This document shows positions 1 to 9,876 of a stretch of DNA of 64,000 nucleotides, piece by piece. The translations under genes were made by a program, and so were the position numbers. This stretch comes from Spizellomyces punctatus DAOM BR117 (lineage: Eukaryota; Chytridiomycota; Chytridiomycetes; Spizellomycetales; Spizellomycetaceae), in assembly GCF_000182565.1 (NCBI RefSeq), contig NW_015971547.1, positions 944,921-1,008,920 of the forward strand. The letters run 5' to 3'. Positions within the stretch are counted from its first letter, which is position 1, and each line of letters starts with the position of its first letter. The notes below the pieces were generated by a model. It saw only the letters and a program-made list of their open reading frames with translations. It was not told where the DNA came from and made no database searches.

Positions 1-239
1 GGGGTGGGTGAGGTGAAGAATATGGTAGAGAAGACGCTCCTCATAATTAACCAGCCCAGAGATTTTATTTAACTCCTCGGCATCAAAGGTTAAAGATGGA
101 AGAACAACGAGGTCTGGAGAGTGGCTAGCTGAGACTCAAATATGAACCGAATGCGACAAAGAGTACTGAGCAAACCTTGGTCGACTTCCTCCCAGTAGTT
201 TTTCAAGGTTGGCTCGTCATTTCCAATGCCTGCGCTCAT
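1..239 (-). CDS. Pre-ATP-grasp (IQCH/PGM1-like) protein, 5' part only, runs off the left edge
   Basis: Two exons are visible. Exon 1 is 239-167, starting with M-S-A-G-I-G; a GT-AG intron at 166-129 keeps the frame, and exon 2 runs from 128 off the edge. The exon 2 product reads VVLPSLTFDAEEL, then ISGLVNYEERLLYHIL, then HLTHP. This 'PSL-T-F-D...EL-K-I-G...YEERLL' pattern is what I know from the pre-ATP-grasp region of IQCH-like and PGM1-like ATP-grasp proteins, where it precedes the ligase domain. The ATP-grasp part would lie outside the window. An upstream in-frame ATG at 317 would add 26 residues, and I cannot decide between the two starts. IQCH is linked to sperm and ciliary biology in animals, so a role in a zoosporic stage is possible, but this is inference. 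The family call rests on about 40 residues. Confidence 0.6.
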
Positions 240-558
240 TGTGTTGACGGTATTGCATTGTGAGGACGAGTTGCCAAACTCCCCCGTCTTATATTTCTGC
301 AGGGGGATGCCCAACACATCAGGAGACGAGTGGCTTATACATGCTTAGGCGGGCGGCGCTCGTGTCGTCATCACTCATGCGACCCTCGAATTATCTCCGA
401 AAGCATAAAATAAAGTTATGTGGATGTTGAGCCATCAGAAACTTCATGTTATATAAACTGGCAAGGCGACAATGAACATGAACAATCTAATTGGTACACA
501 GCAGTAATAAACACATTCCTCCCTATTACAACCTCACAACAAAATGTGACCCTATGTA

Positions 559-2115
559 TCAAATTGCCTTTCCGACAAACACTTCTTCAATAACTTCACC
601 CGCAGCATCTTTTTTCACAAGCTTCCATTCACCTCGTCCATCATCCCACAGGTAGCAACTTGAACAATGACGGCGTTTATTCACTTTAGATTTCGCAGAC
701 GGCTCTTTCAGAACTGCTGGTTCTTCCGGCCTTGTCCGCTTCCAGTCCGCATCAGTCACGTCCTGCGTCATCTGAAGATGGTCGTGTTGAGATGGTCCAT
801 TTTTTAACTGAGGTCGATGATTCTTGCTTGGCTCTCTCTGATCCGATTCCACTTTTGGTTGACCGGTGTTCTGAGGCTTTATGTCGAGTGATTCTACTTT
901 CGGCGAATCTCTATTTTGGGGCTCCTTGCTAGCTATTGTCTTACTAATTTGAAGCATTGGATTTCGACTCGACATCTTTGTTAGATTCTGATATTGAGCA
1001 GGGATGGCAGGTACAGGTGGCAGGTTATCTGCTGCCTCAATGCTGGACATAAAATCCATCTGAAGATCTCTTTCGGACGCTGGACGCCAGGACCGGCTGT
1101 CAAGTGATTTGACGGTTCTGCACGTCACGGCGGTTGTATGGCTCTTGATGCTTTGTGTGCGGCTTTTTACTGTTTCTCGGCGGCACAGAGTGGGCCGCGC
1201 TTTCAGTGTAGCTGGTGTGGTGTAATGTGATTTGATTGAAGGAGTTGGGGTGTTTGGGCGAGAAGTGAATCCGGCGTCCACCAGTCGTTGGCTCAAGTAT
1301 GGATCTAAAGGCAATAGTTCGTCACTCGTATTGGCCTCAGACTGAGATCGCGGGGTTATAACACCGGTCCCAAAAGGACATGGTCCTGCGCCCGTTATTA
1401 TATCCGATCGACATCTCCTGGCTCCTTTAGCTTCGACCTTTCCGCCAACATCTACTTTCTGCGTTTGCTTATGCGAGTTTGTTTTGGATCGCTCAATCTT
1501 GTGCCTGTTCACTGCCTGCTGCTTACGTCGCTTCTCCCGTAGCTTCTTTCGAGCAGAACTATTACCAGGAATAAACCACGTACTAACCCTCCGAAAGACG
1601 CGCACGACGGTTGGTTGAGGATGAAGAGAAACCCATTGATATCGGGGCGGAAGCGGAAGAGGATCCGGTGAAGCTGTACTAATATATGATTCATCAATGA
1701 GATCATCAGAGGTGTATTTCGGTGCTTGGGGCGCCGTAGGAGATGCTTGATGCGGAATTGGAAGACGAGGGAGGCATTTGTCAAAGTCCTGGAAGCTATC
1801 ATCTGGCTGAATCAGATCATAAACGGTGATTTCGACCGCACTGGTACGTCTTTTATGACCATTTCGTTCATTTTCTCCCGCCGAATCGCCCTGTTGCCTC
1901 CTTTGGCCTAGCAAGGAACAATCATTTGCGGGCTGCCTGTCTGATTTACACCAGAACCACCTTTTCTCACTCTCAATGTGATCCTTTTTCCGTTTGCGTT
2001 CTGACGTTACAGTATCGGACGGAAGGGAATTCTTTGCATCAGCTTCGTGGTATTCGCCGTGAAAAGGACTAGCCTGAGGCCGTCTTGACGCGCGTTTCCA
2101 GAATCGAAACTGCAT
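559..2115 (-). CDS. Unrecognised low-complexity basic protein, 518 residues
   Basis: A single open frame of 518 codons. I recognise no domain. The product is hydrophilic and rich in K, R, S, T and P, with basic clusters (KKLREKRRKQQAV near residues 190-200) and many S/T-P sites, so it is probably largely disordered. A proline/serine stretch near residue 120 (LPIPHQASPTAPQAP) and the C-terminal segment RRHCSSCYLWDDGRGEWKLV (near 485-505) are the most structured-looking parts. That last segment, with its C-x-x-C and aromatic residues, could be a small fold or docking motif. There is no signal peptide or membrane helix. The upstream intergenic region on its own strand is about 850 bp. The length of the frame on the strand opposite shorter shadows is the main argument that it is real. 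Confidence 0.55.
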   Translation of the reverse strand: MQFRFWKRASRRPQASPFHGEYHEADAKNSLPSDTVTSERKRKKDHIESEKRWFWCKSDRQPANDCSLLGQRRQQGDSAGENERNGHKRRTSAVEITVYDLIQPDDSFQDFDKCLPRLPIPHQASPTAPQAPKYTSDDLIDESYISTASPDPLPLPPRYQWVSLHPQPTVVRVFRRVSTWFIPGNSSARKKLREKRRKQQAVNRHKIERSKTNSHKQTQKVDVGGKVEAKGARRCRSDIITGAGPCPFGTGVITPRSQSEANTSDELLPLDPYLSQRLVDAGFTSRPNTPTPSIKSHYTTPATLKARPTLCRRETVKSRTQSIKSHTTAVTCRTVKSLDSRSWRPASERDLQMDFMSSIEAADNLPPVPAIPAQYQNLTKMSSRNPMLQISKTIASKEPQNRDSPKVESLDIKPQNTGQPKVESDQREPSKNHRPQLKNGPSQHDHLQMTQDVTDADWKRTRPEEPAVLKEPSAKSKVNKRRHCSSCYLWDDGRGEWKLVKKDAAGEVIEEVFVGKAI

Positions 2116-2969
2116 GTCAAAATGTCTTCTTTATGGTGTTTTTTGCGATTGATCGTTGTGAGTACACAGGTGGCCTGCTTGAAAAAGAACGAGATATCAG
2201 CAAGATGTTACGCCCAGGACATCGATTGTTCCCGCCTTCTTGTCATTGTGTTGGGACGTCAAACATAGCACTGTCAATTTATGTTGCGGGTTTTAGACAG
2301 TCTCGCCATACCTTTTCCTCACACCACCACGAGCGGGTCGCAAGAATAAACTTTGTCCTTGAGTGGTCAAGTATACTGCTGGGAACAGAAATCCTCGATA
2401 GGTCCTGCTCTTTTCATCAGTAGAGCCTGATATCGGATATGCGCAGTCATTTTGCGCGGGCAGAGTGACAGTCCTTGCACGCGTACAGTAGCTTCTGTTC
2501 TTCCACGCGTTCGGACGCTTCTGTCCACACAGAAGCATTCAGGTCGCTTAACCCTTCGCATGAGACCGTTTAGGGAATATTATTGCATTGGACATGACAC
2601 TGTCATCAATGGATTCGATGGCGAATAAAGCTTGACTTTCTATAGTTGTACTTTCTATAAAATTTATATGCATCTAGGTTATGTCCAGTAGGTTGTCCAA
2701 CCTTTGTATTCCGTCTGAAAGCACAGCAGAATAATCTCACGTGAAAGAGCGGCCATTATCATGTGCTTGTCCATCCAACAGGAGGCAATCTCGATTTGGG
2801 TTTCTTGCTTCTTCATGCAATGACCCAAAGAGTTCATTTTGACAGGATCCTAGTACTGGCAAGAGATTGCGGGACGGCGGTTCGTTCTCTGCTCACGGAA
2901 AGTCGTAGTACACCCACTGCTCATGCAACTGAGAGGAGGGAACCCAAACAGTCTTTGCTATTAATTTTG
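2116..2969. other. Intergenic stretch without a supported gene
   Basis: This holds the upstream region of the minus-strand gene ending at 559 and the downstream region of the one ending at 2970. Short open frames occur on both strands but show no domain, splice pattern or composition bias. I see no repeat or RNA gene. Confidence 0.4.
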
Positions 2970-3983
2970 CTATATTATAAAGGGACATTTCCATCTTTTC
3001 ACGTCTGCGTCCCTCAAAAGATCCTGAATAGGTAGGCGACCTTCGGCCTCCCATCGTTTTATGATCTCTTCTGCAGCGGGCGCCAGTAGATCTCTGTGCA
3101 TCACCTCTCCATTTCCATACACCGTCATTCCAACAACTCCGTCCGCCAAATGCTGAGCTACAAACTGCACCAGTTCTTCTTCATTGTACTTTGAGGTAGC
3201 ATAATAAACTCTATCTCCTTCTCTCTTTCTACCACACGCGGCAAGAAAATATTGCAGTGCCATGTTATCTTCCTGAGGCATATGTTCACCGGTCACAACG
3301 ATGTGGAGATTCTTCGATGCGCCAATGTCTGCAATGATTTCGTGGAGCTTGTGATCGAGAGCTTCGAGGCACGAGAGGGTTGCTTCATACATGTTGGACA
3401 TGAAAGCAGAGCGAAGACGGCGGAAAAACGACGATAAATCGGTTTGAGGAAGCTGCTTATCCGTGGCGGGATTGTGGGATGTGTAAGTATGGATAAGCTT
3501 GATCGTCTGATCCACCATGCTGAGATTTCGCTGGCGCTGCTCCTGTGTAAAGCTGTACTCCTCTTTAACAATGGCCTCTTTGACCGCCACCGCTTTGGTT
3601 TCCAGTTCTTTGAGCTTTTTCTGACTTGTTTCCAAGTCTGTGTGGCCGGCCACAACGGCTAATACTGCTAGTGGAAGATGACACAGAGACTTCAAGCGAT
3701 GGAACAAAGGGACGTTAAAAGAATACATTTTCCGAGATAATTCCGAAAATGGGACCGCACGGTTTACGGTTGACTTTGCATTATCGTGGAAAAGCAACTT
3801 CAAGTCTGACCCGGTCAGGATGAGAATCGAGTTCTTTTCCCAATCGATTGATCGTGCCTTTAGCGCGGCGTAATGCGACATGAAAGCGTCGTCCACGTCC
3901 CTGAGTGGATCTGCTGAGGTGCTACTACCGATGCCCATCCAAGATCTCTTGATTTTGTAAATGGTTTCCCTTAAGTGTTTCAA
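2970..3983 (-). CDS. Unrecognised soluble protein, 337 residues
   Basis: An uninterrupted 337-codon frame with the balanced composition of a globular protein: mixed alpha/beta, with a short hydrophobic core near 95-110 (HLPLAVLAVVAGH). The middle (about 120-160) is helical and charged (KKLKELETKAVAVKEAIVK) and may form a short coiled coil. The C-terminal third has strand-like LHIVVTGEH and GMTVYGNGEVMHRDLL. I do not recognise the family. There is no signal peptide. The start at 3983 lies only about 75 bp from the divergent F-box gene start at 4058, so the two probably share a promoter. Confidence 0.6.
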   Translation of the reverse strand: MKHLRETIYKIKRSWMGIGSSTSADPLRDVDDAFMSHYAALKARSIDWEKNSILILTGSDLKLLFHDNAKSTVNRAVPFSELSRKMYSFNVPLFHRLKSLCHLPLAVLAVVAGHTDLETSQKKLKELETKAVAVKEAIVKEEYSFTQEQRQRNLSMVDQTIKLIHTYTSHNPATDKQLPQTDLSSFFRRLRSAFMSNMYEATLSCLEALDHKLHEIIADIGASKNLHIVVTGEHMPQEDNMALQYFLAACGRKREGDRVYYATSKYNEEELVQFVAQHLADGVVGMTVYGNGEVMHRDLLAPAAEEIIKRWEAEGRLPIQDLLRDADVKRWKCPFII

Positions 3984-4057
3984 CTAGTGTGTTCTACTTG
4001 TACTGATACGTTGGGCCTGGATAATGATGATGTCAGGTTACCAAAGCCAGCTGCGCC

Positions 4058-5463
4058 ATGACCACGACGTGGCCGCTGGCGACTATAAACTCGTCGTCAT
4101 GTCACATTTCCGAAATTAAAGACTGCACGCTAATACCATGGCCCCTATCAGCATTCTGGAAAGAGGTGAATGGCCCTGCTGCTCTGCAAGTTCCTTACTT
4201 GTCCAAGTACTGAACCAGTAGATCCGGCTTTTGCACAACAATGCAGATCGTTTTTCCACACTTCCCCAAGAACTTTCTATTCAGATTATCAAGTTCTTAA
4301 GCTGCTCAGATGTAGGGAGACTAGCCCAGGTAATTTTTGAAACTTTTGGGCGTTATGATCTCTCCCCTTAGCTAACGGTACCTAGACAAGTCGTCATTTC
4401 TCGGTTGTAACTCGTGATGAATACTTATGGAATTTGATGACTGCATGGCGATTCGGGAAGGTGGCTGCCACTATAATTTGTGCACGTTGTCAACCTGCTT
4501 TTGCTAAGATTGAATGTGTCCATCGGCCGACTCTTAGGACGCTCTGTCTGCTCAAGGACCCATACACAGCCCTAAGGAGTTGTACCAAACGCTAAGCGCA
4601 GGTAGGCTTTCACGGTCTTCCAATTCAAAGGCTGTGGTTCACTAAACTGGTGTACGTTCAATCCTTAGATGGACTTAGCCTACGAGCGGACAAGCTAAGC
4701 ATAGTTTGGAATGACGGGCGATACTGGCAAATGGAAGAGGATCTTTCAAGGTAGGTAAAACCGTGGATAGCCTCACCTACATGCCGAAGACGGTGTTAAG
4801 ATCCCTCCATCATTAGCCAGTCTGGGTTGGTTGCGACTTTGCGCTCCGTATGTTGGTTTGATGTACGCGGTCAGATTAACGGTGTCCCGAGAGGAAAGTA
4901 CATCCCAATCTGGAGAATCAAACTTGTCGGACGGGGCCCACATACCCTGTCTGGTGTAACCTTCAAAGCATCAACAATTTCTGAAGTAAGCTAAGCAGTT
5001 TTCTTAGAAGCCAACTGCTTGAGATATTCATAAACTTGATCCCTTTCAGGAAGCTGCGGCCCACGACTCAACTGCATCCACCCGTATATTAGGCAATTTT
5101 CCAGACGACCCCAGTTACAGTCTACCCACATTTGTTCCGGGCGAGGCAAGTCGCCCGTTGCGTCCAACAGATTGGACCGACTTCGTGCTGCCGGAGCTTA
5201 GTGTAGGGGACTGGGAAGGCGCACCGCCATATTTAAAAGTCGAGGTTGAGGCCATCGATCATGCGGATACGTGGAAGTTCGGCTTAAAAATTGATGGTGT
5301 GCGATTGGTCAGAGTGGGGGAGGAGGAGAGAATTGCCCAAGAAAGTCAACCGAATGAAGGATCTGCGGACGAGGAAGGAGTGGTCCCATTGCTGTTGAGG
5401 GGACTGAGAACCGGTGTGGCCCAGGTCGGTGGCGTTATGAGAGATGCATTGGGACTGATTTAG
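4058..5463 (+). CDS. F-box protein with a PP2-like C-terminal domain
   Basis: Seven exons in one continuous frame: 4058-4165, 4222-4329, 4386-4460, 4538-4601, 4669-4750, 4817-4985 and 5050-5463, giving 339 residues. The second exon encodes an F-box (LPQELSIQIIKFLSC, continued by TSRHFSVVTRDEYLW), which in this family binds Skp1 in SCF ubiquitin ligases. Exons 5-6 encode LSIVWNDGRYWQM and later CWFDVRGQINGVPRGKYIPIWRIKL-type sequence. That order (Trp-rich strand, CWF-V-G-I, G-Y, W-R-I-K) resembles the PP2 (phloem protein 2) beta-sandwich that follows F-boxes in plants and some basal eukaryotes. PP2 domains can bind glycans, so the protein may target glycosylated substrates; that is inference. 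The first exon and its splice to 4222 are the least certain part, because an ATG at 4138 would put the F-box out of frame. Confidence 0.75.
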
Positions 5464-5955
5464 GAATATGGTACAGAGCATTAGAATTGCAGACGTAGTG
5501 ATTGGAATGTAAAAAGTTGCGCTTGAGAAACATTGGAAAACGCATCCGGAATATGCTGATTGAAAATGCAGATTTAAGACAGTAACAATGGAAAAATCTG
5601 AAAGAGTCCTCGATCCAAGCCAGCCATTGTACCCATTCTAGAAGATAGATCTTCAGTGCCTCCCACCTTTACCTTAGGCCTCCTTGACGGCCAGCTCGAT
5701 GCCTCCAGATCTTCCACCATGGCTTCCGTCTCACAGGTTCCATTTGCGCGTGCGTTTCTTGGCCAGTGTACACGTATGCACCGGGATGTCGGCGAAACCC
5801 TGCAGGCGGCGGACTAGTCGGCGGAGGTGGGATGGCGGAGAGAATCGGCTGGAGACTGTTTATTTCAGGATTGGGTTGTAGAATACCTGGAATTTGTGGT
5901 TTTTTGATACCCGATTGACTTAAAAGTTGACGAATATTGTCCTATGATTTGGACC
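5464..5955. other. Intergenic stretch, no supported gene
   Basis: This is the convergent region between the plus-strand F-box gene and the tentative minus-strand gene. A 65-codon plus-strand frame at 5684 has no supporting feature and is GC-skewed rather than coding-like. Confidence 0.35.
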
Positions 5956-6457
5956 TCAGAGGGATAAGATGGGATGGGTTGTGTTGGGTAATAGATTCCG
6001 AAATTTCCTGTACAAGACACCTATATGTTCCCTCCGCATCACAACAACCCGCTCCCACAGGGCCGTTGTGCCTTGCTCCTCGCGGCGATCCTCTTCTTCC
6101 TGATCACTAATAAATGACTCGAGCTTTTGAAAGAGCTCTATAATATGTTGATCAATAATATTGATGTTCAGTAACTGAGCCGGGAATGCCGCAGACCTGC
6201 AATGCTCGATAATGTAGTCGCCGTTGGTGACTGAGGAGCTCTAGTTACTTCATGCGGTGATGCCATGAGTAAGTTTAACTAAGGGACGGAAGGTTGACTG
6301 TGAAAGATCAGTAAGAATGCCTCCTCGATGTTTGGACTTCAGGTGGCAGATCCCAGTAGCTGCAACTCAAGAGCAGAACCCACAGCGCTTTGTTAGTTGG
6401 CATGTTGTCCTGCACCGCATTGGCTATTCGTTGTAAGCAAATGAAACATATCGCCAT
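5956..6457 (-). CDS. Tentative small two-exon gene, 134 residues, unrecognised
   Basis: I assembled this by hand. Exon 1, from 6457 to 6338, starts MAICFICLQRIANAV and ends in WVLLLSCSYWDLPPE. Exon 2, from 6240 to 5956, carries NGDYIIEHCRSAAFPAQLL, then a charged helical part (LFQKLESFISDQEEEDRREE) and ends in HPILSL before a TGA. Both exons read as coding (amphipathic helices, no low complexity) and join in phase 0. The acceptor at 6241 (CTAG) is good, but the donor (GTCCAA) is weak, so the junction may be elsewhere or the gene may be broken. The family is unknown. The helical, acidic C-terminal half suggests a small subunit of a complex. Confidence 0.4.
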
Positions 6458-6865
6458 TGAATTTTCGCTTGTCAGTTCATTTTTTGGCTTGGGTCAAAGC
6501 CTCTGGGGAATACTTCCGTTTTGACGACATCCGTTCTCAGAAGCTGGCAAACGAACGACACAAGTACCCCCAATGACAAGCTCACGGCCCTTTCAACTCT
6601 ACAGATGCAAACATTTGATCAACGTAAATAGATCGCACGCAAATGTGGGACGCTTGCAAAATGCTTGTAGGCCATTTCGTGTCATGACGAGGATCTAAAC
6701 GACAGGTTCACAGGTGTGGGAATGGTGGCAAGAATTGTTTTGCCACAATAGATTGCACAGCCACTCTGATGTCAGCCCTTCCGTCAGCGCGACGGTCTTT
6801 GCTTAACGGGTCCGTTTTTCACCACACACGCATGAGGATTGAATAGGATTGAAGATAGCCGTTAA
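6458..6865. other. Divergent intergenic region
   Basis: This is the promoter region between the tentative minus-strand gene and the first GH5-type gene. I see no repeat or RNA gene. Confidence 0.35.
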
Positions 6866-8649
6866 ATGGGGTGTGCGCCGTCAAAAAGCTCAGTTCAGGG
6901 TAACAGCTATCCGGGAATGGGACCGGGCCAAGGGCAACCTGTCAACCAGCTCCCGCTCCCGCCGCGCCCAAATCAGCCGCAACCTTCTACTCAACCCACT
7001 CACTCCAATCCACAAATTGCTCCCGCACCTTCAGATTCATCGGGAATGTCGTTCATCACGCGACAGGGCCACACTCTATACGAAAATGGTCGACCATTCC
7101 GTTTCATCTCTATAAATGTTCCCAACCTTTTCTTTATCGAAGATCGCCCAGATGCTTGCGGGTGGGTCCTTCCAGACCCTTACGAACAGCACGACGCCCT
7201 CCTCACTGTGGCGCATATGGGTGGCCGAGTTGCGCGAACGTACACGCTGGGGGCCGGATGTAACTTTCACGTCACTCAGCCCCGGAAATATAATGAAGAC
7301 TGCTTTGTGGCGATGGATCATGCTCTGGCGATCGCCAGGAACGTGGGTGTGCGTTTGATTGTGCCCTTGGTGAATAATTATGGCGGAAAGGATGAAGTAG
7401 GGGCATGTGGGGATGCTCTTTTTGGGAACTATGCTGCGTTTGCGGGTTTACGAGGAAAGAAGCCCAGTGCATTCTGGACAGATCCAGAGTTGGTTGAGGA
7501 TTTCAAGCATTTGATCTCCTTTGTGTTGAATAGAGTCAACACCGTGAATGGAATACGGTAAGACATTTATAGATGATCTTGATCCACTAGCTTCAGTGAC
7601 ATTAAGAACACGGCAAATCAGATACGGCGATGACCCCATTGTCCTAGCATGGCAACTTGGGAATGAACTCGGAGGATGGAATGGACCGAATCCTCCTACA
7701 TCCTGGACATTGGGCATGACAGCTCACATCCGGTCGTTGGCACCCAACACGCTTGTCCTAGATGGAACGATGGGAGGGCTCAAAGCGAAAGATAAATACG
7801 ACCGACAGGCATTGTCATCTCCCGCAGGACCCGATATCTTCACAAACCATTATTATTACGGCGAATCCGATATCAAGAGGCTGAAAGACGATTCATCCTT
7901 TGTTGCAAAGCACAGTAAGGCCTTCATTGTCGGAGAGTTTGGATTTAGTAATACTGGAGTGTATGGACGGATGTATGAGGATATTTTGCGCAATGATAAG
8001 GTTACGGGCAGTTTGATCTGGAGTCTAAGGTGATACATTGACATTCTTTCAATCTTCCTTGCCCCTGATAATGATTTTTCTATGATATCTCCACATTGCA
8101 GATTTCACAGCATGTTCGGTACGCACTTTTCCATGCTTTCTTCTTTATTTGACGACTGACATTATCTATTCAACATTAGGTGGCTTTTATGTTCACTCAG
8201 AGGAAGGCGGAAAATATTGGTCGTATCACGCACCAGGCTTCCCTTCCCGTAATCGGGGATTCTGTTTCGAAGAAGCTGAAGTGATTCCTCAAATACGCAA
8301 CTACGCACTCCGCATTCAGGGTCTAGACCCACGTACTGTTCCGTACCCCGTCCCTCAGGCACCTTACCTGTTGGAGGACATTCGACCAAAATGCTTCCGA
8401 TTTCGGGGAAGTGCTTGGGCAGCTCGCTATGTGATTTATAGGGGACGAGCTAGAGATGAGTTTGGGGGAGTAGAATGGGAGCCAAATCCCGTTGCGACAA
8501 ATGTAACGGATGATGTGTGCAGTGGGTCAACGTTGTGGAGGGATGAGGGAGCGATGGAAGGGGTACCCTACTATTATGCTGTACAGGCGGTTGGAGTGGG
8601 TGGGGACTGCAGCCCCTGGTCTAATGTCGTCGGGCCAACATATGTGTAG
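6866..8649 (+). CDS. GH5-type glycoside hydrolase with N-terminal acylation motif and Fn3-like tail
   Basis: Four exons (6866-7557, 7622-8029, 8102-8118, 8180-8649), 528 residues. The catalytic region resembles clan GH-A beta-mannanase/GH5 TIM barrels: GRPFRFISIN at the first strand, MGGRVARTYTLG, VRLIVPLVNNYGG, WQLGNELGG (acid/base Glu246) and FIVGEFG (nucleophile Glu336), then SLIWSLR. The C-terminal 100 residues look like a fibronectin-III-like module ending SPWSNVVGPTYV. There is no signal peptide. Instead the protein starts M-G-C-A-P-S-K-S, which fits the N-myristoylation consensus (Gly2, Ser6) with Cys3 available for palmitoylation, followed by a P/Q-rich linker (about 10-55). This predicts a cytoplasmic-leaflet membrane protein rather than a secreted enzyme. 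The third exon is only 17 bp. A paralogue lies 1.2 kb downstream. The substrate is not known; mannan or another beta-glycan is a family-based guess. Confidence 0.85.
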
Positions 8650-9876
8650 CAAGCAGTTCTTTAGGCATTATCTTAGCAAGCCATCAACAACATAATACCA
8701 AGCAACTTTGCCCAACGGCAGCGACAACTAACCCACAACCGGGCCTGCATTCCATTATACTCAGCCTCCATAAGATGTTTGTAGAATATTCGATCCGCCG
8801 AAGTCGCTGACCGATCATTTTTATCTCTGCCAGCTGTTTGGGAAACGAGTCAGTTATTCGCGCATAGCTGAACTCACACTCTTCGGTAAGGGGACATTGC
8901 TGTTAGCACGGGAAATACCTCTTCGGCGTCGAGTATGTGCAGAATGCTTTCTATGTAAGGAATCCTGTGGCGTGGCGAGTGAATTGAAGTAAAAGATGCC
9001 GGTATAGGTTTGAAACCAGAGCATGGCTAAATCGGGTATATCGTTTGCTTTAGCGGTGATGTGATGGTGTACTGGGAAATATTCCGACAAACTGAGACGA
9101 TGCAGATTATCGTTTGTCTCGCGGGTCCCGGTATTTTCAACCGCATGATTCCATTCTGCAAAATAATCGATCCAGTTGCTTTATTTTGCAAATGTATATC
9201 CCAGTACCGGATAATGCTTGGGCAAGAATGGAAGGACATATTGGAAAGAATTGATCCAATTACTTAATGTCAGTCTTGCCATGACTTACCAAGACGCGGA
9301 TGTTCATGCACATGGTAGGAATCTGGTTAGGATCTCAAACCTCTTGCATTTTCTTGGCAGAGTAGGTGGATCAGACTTTTTGATATGAAATCGGTGCACC
9401 AGGTCAACCCTCTGGCAGTATTTGAACCTAATACTGTTTTCCATGAGCTCTGAGGCGACACTAATGTATTTAAATATGGATATGCATAAAATGAGCGCCA
9501 AAACGAACGTTTATTGACCAAGGACAACTGAACAAACCCTTCTTTTCATTTTTGTACACAGTATGTTCTTTATACGTCTGAATACACTTTTTCAGATGGG
9601 ATCTCTGAGGATATCGATGCGTAAAGAAGCTGCCATGAGTAGACGAAGGCACCAGCAAGCCGATCATGTTACGTAATGGTTGGAGTGCACCATGCAAATG
9701 CATTGCAGCCTTGCGGTCAACGGCACGACCCTCATCACTGCCGGGACTTTCGGAGGGGTAGAACTATTTTGACATGTAAACAAACAGAAAGAAAACATCA
9801 CTTTTAAAATCTATACAAACTCGTGAAGACGACAAAACCTTGGTTGGGCTTTTGTTGTTTTGTGCATTGACGCACC
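8650..9876. other. Intergenic region between the two GH5-type paralogues
   Basis: This is AT-richer than the flanking genes. Short overlapping frames on both strands show no domain, and I found no third gene copy or fragment of a GH5 domain. It presumably holds the terminator of the first copy and the promoter of the second. Confidence 0.35.
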
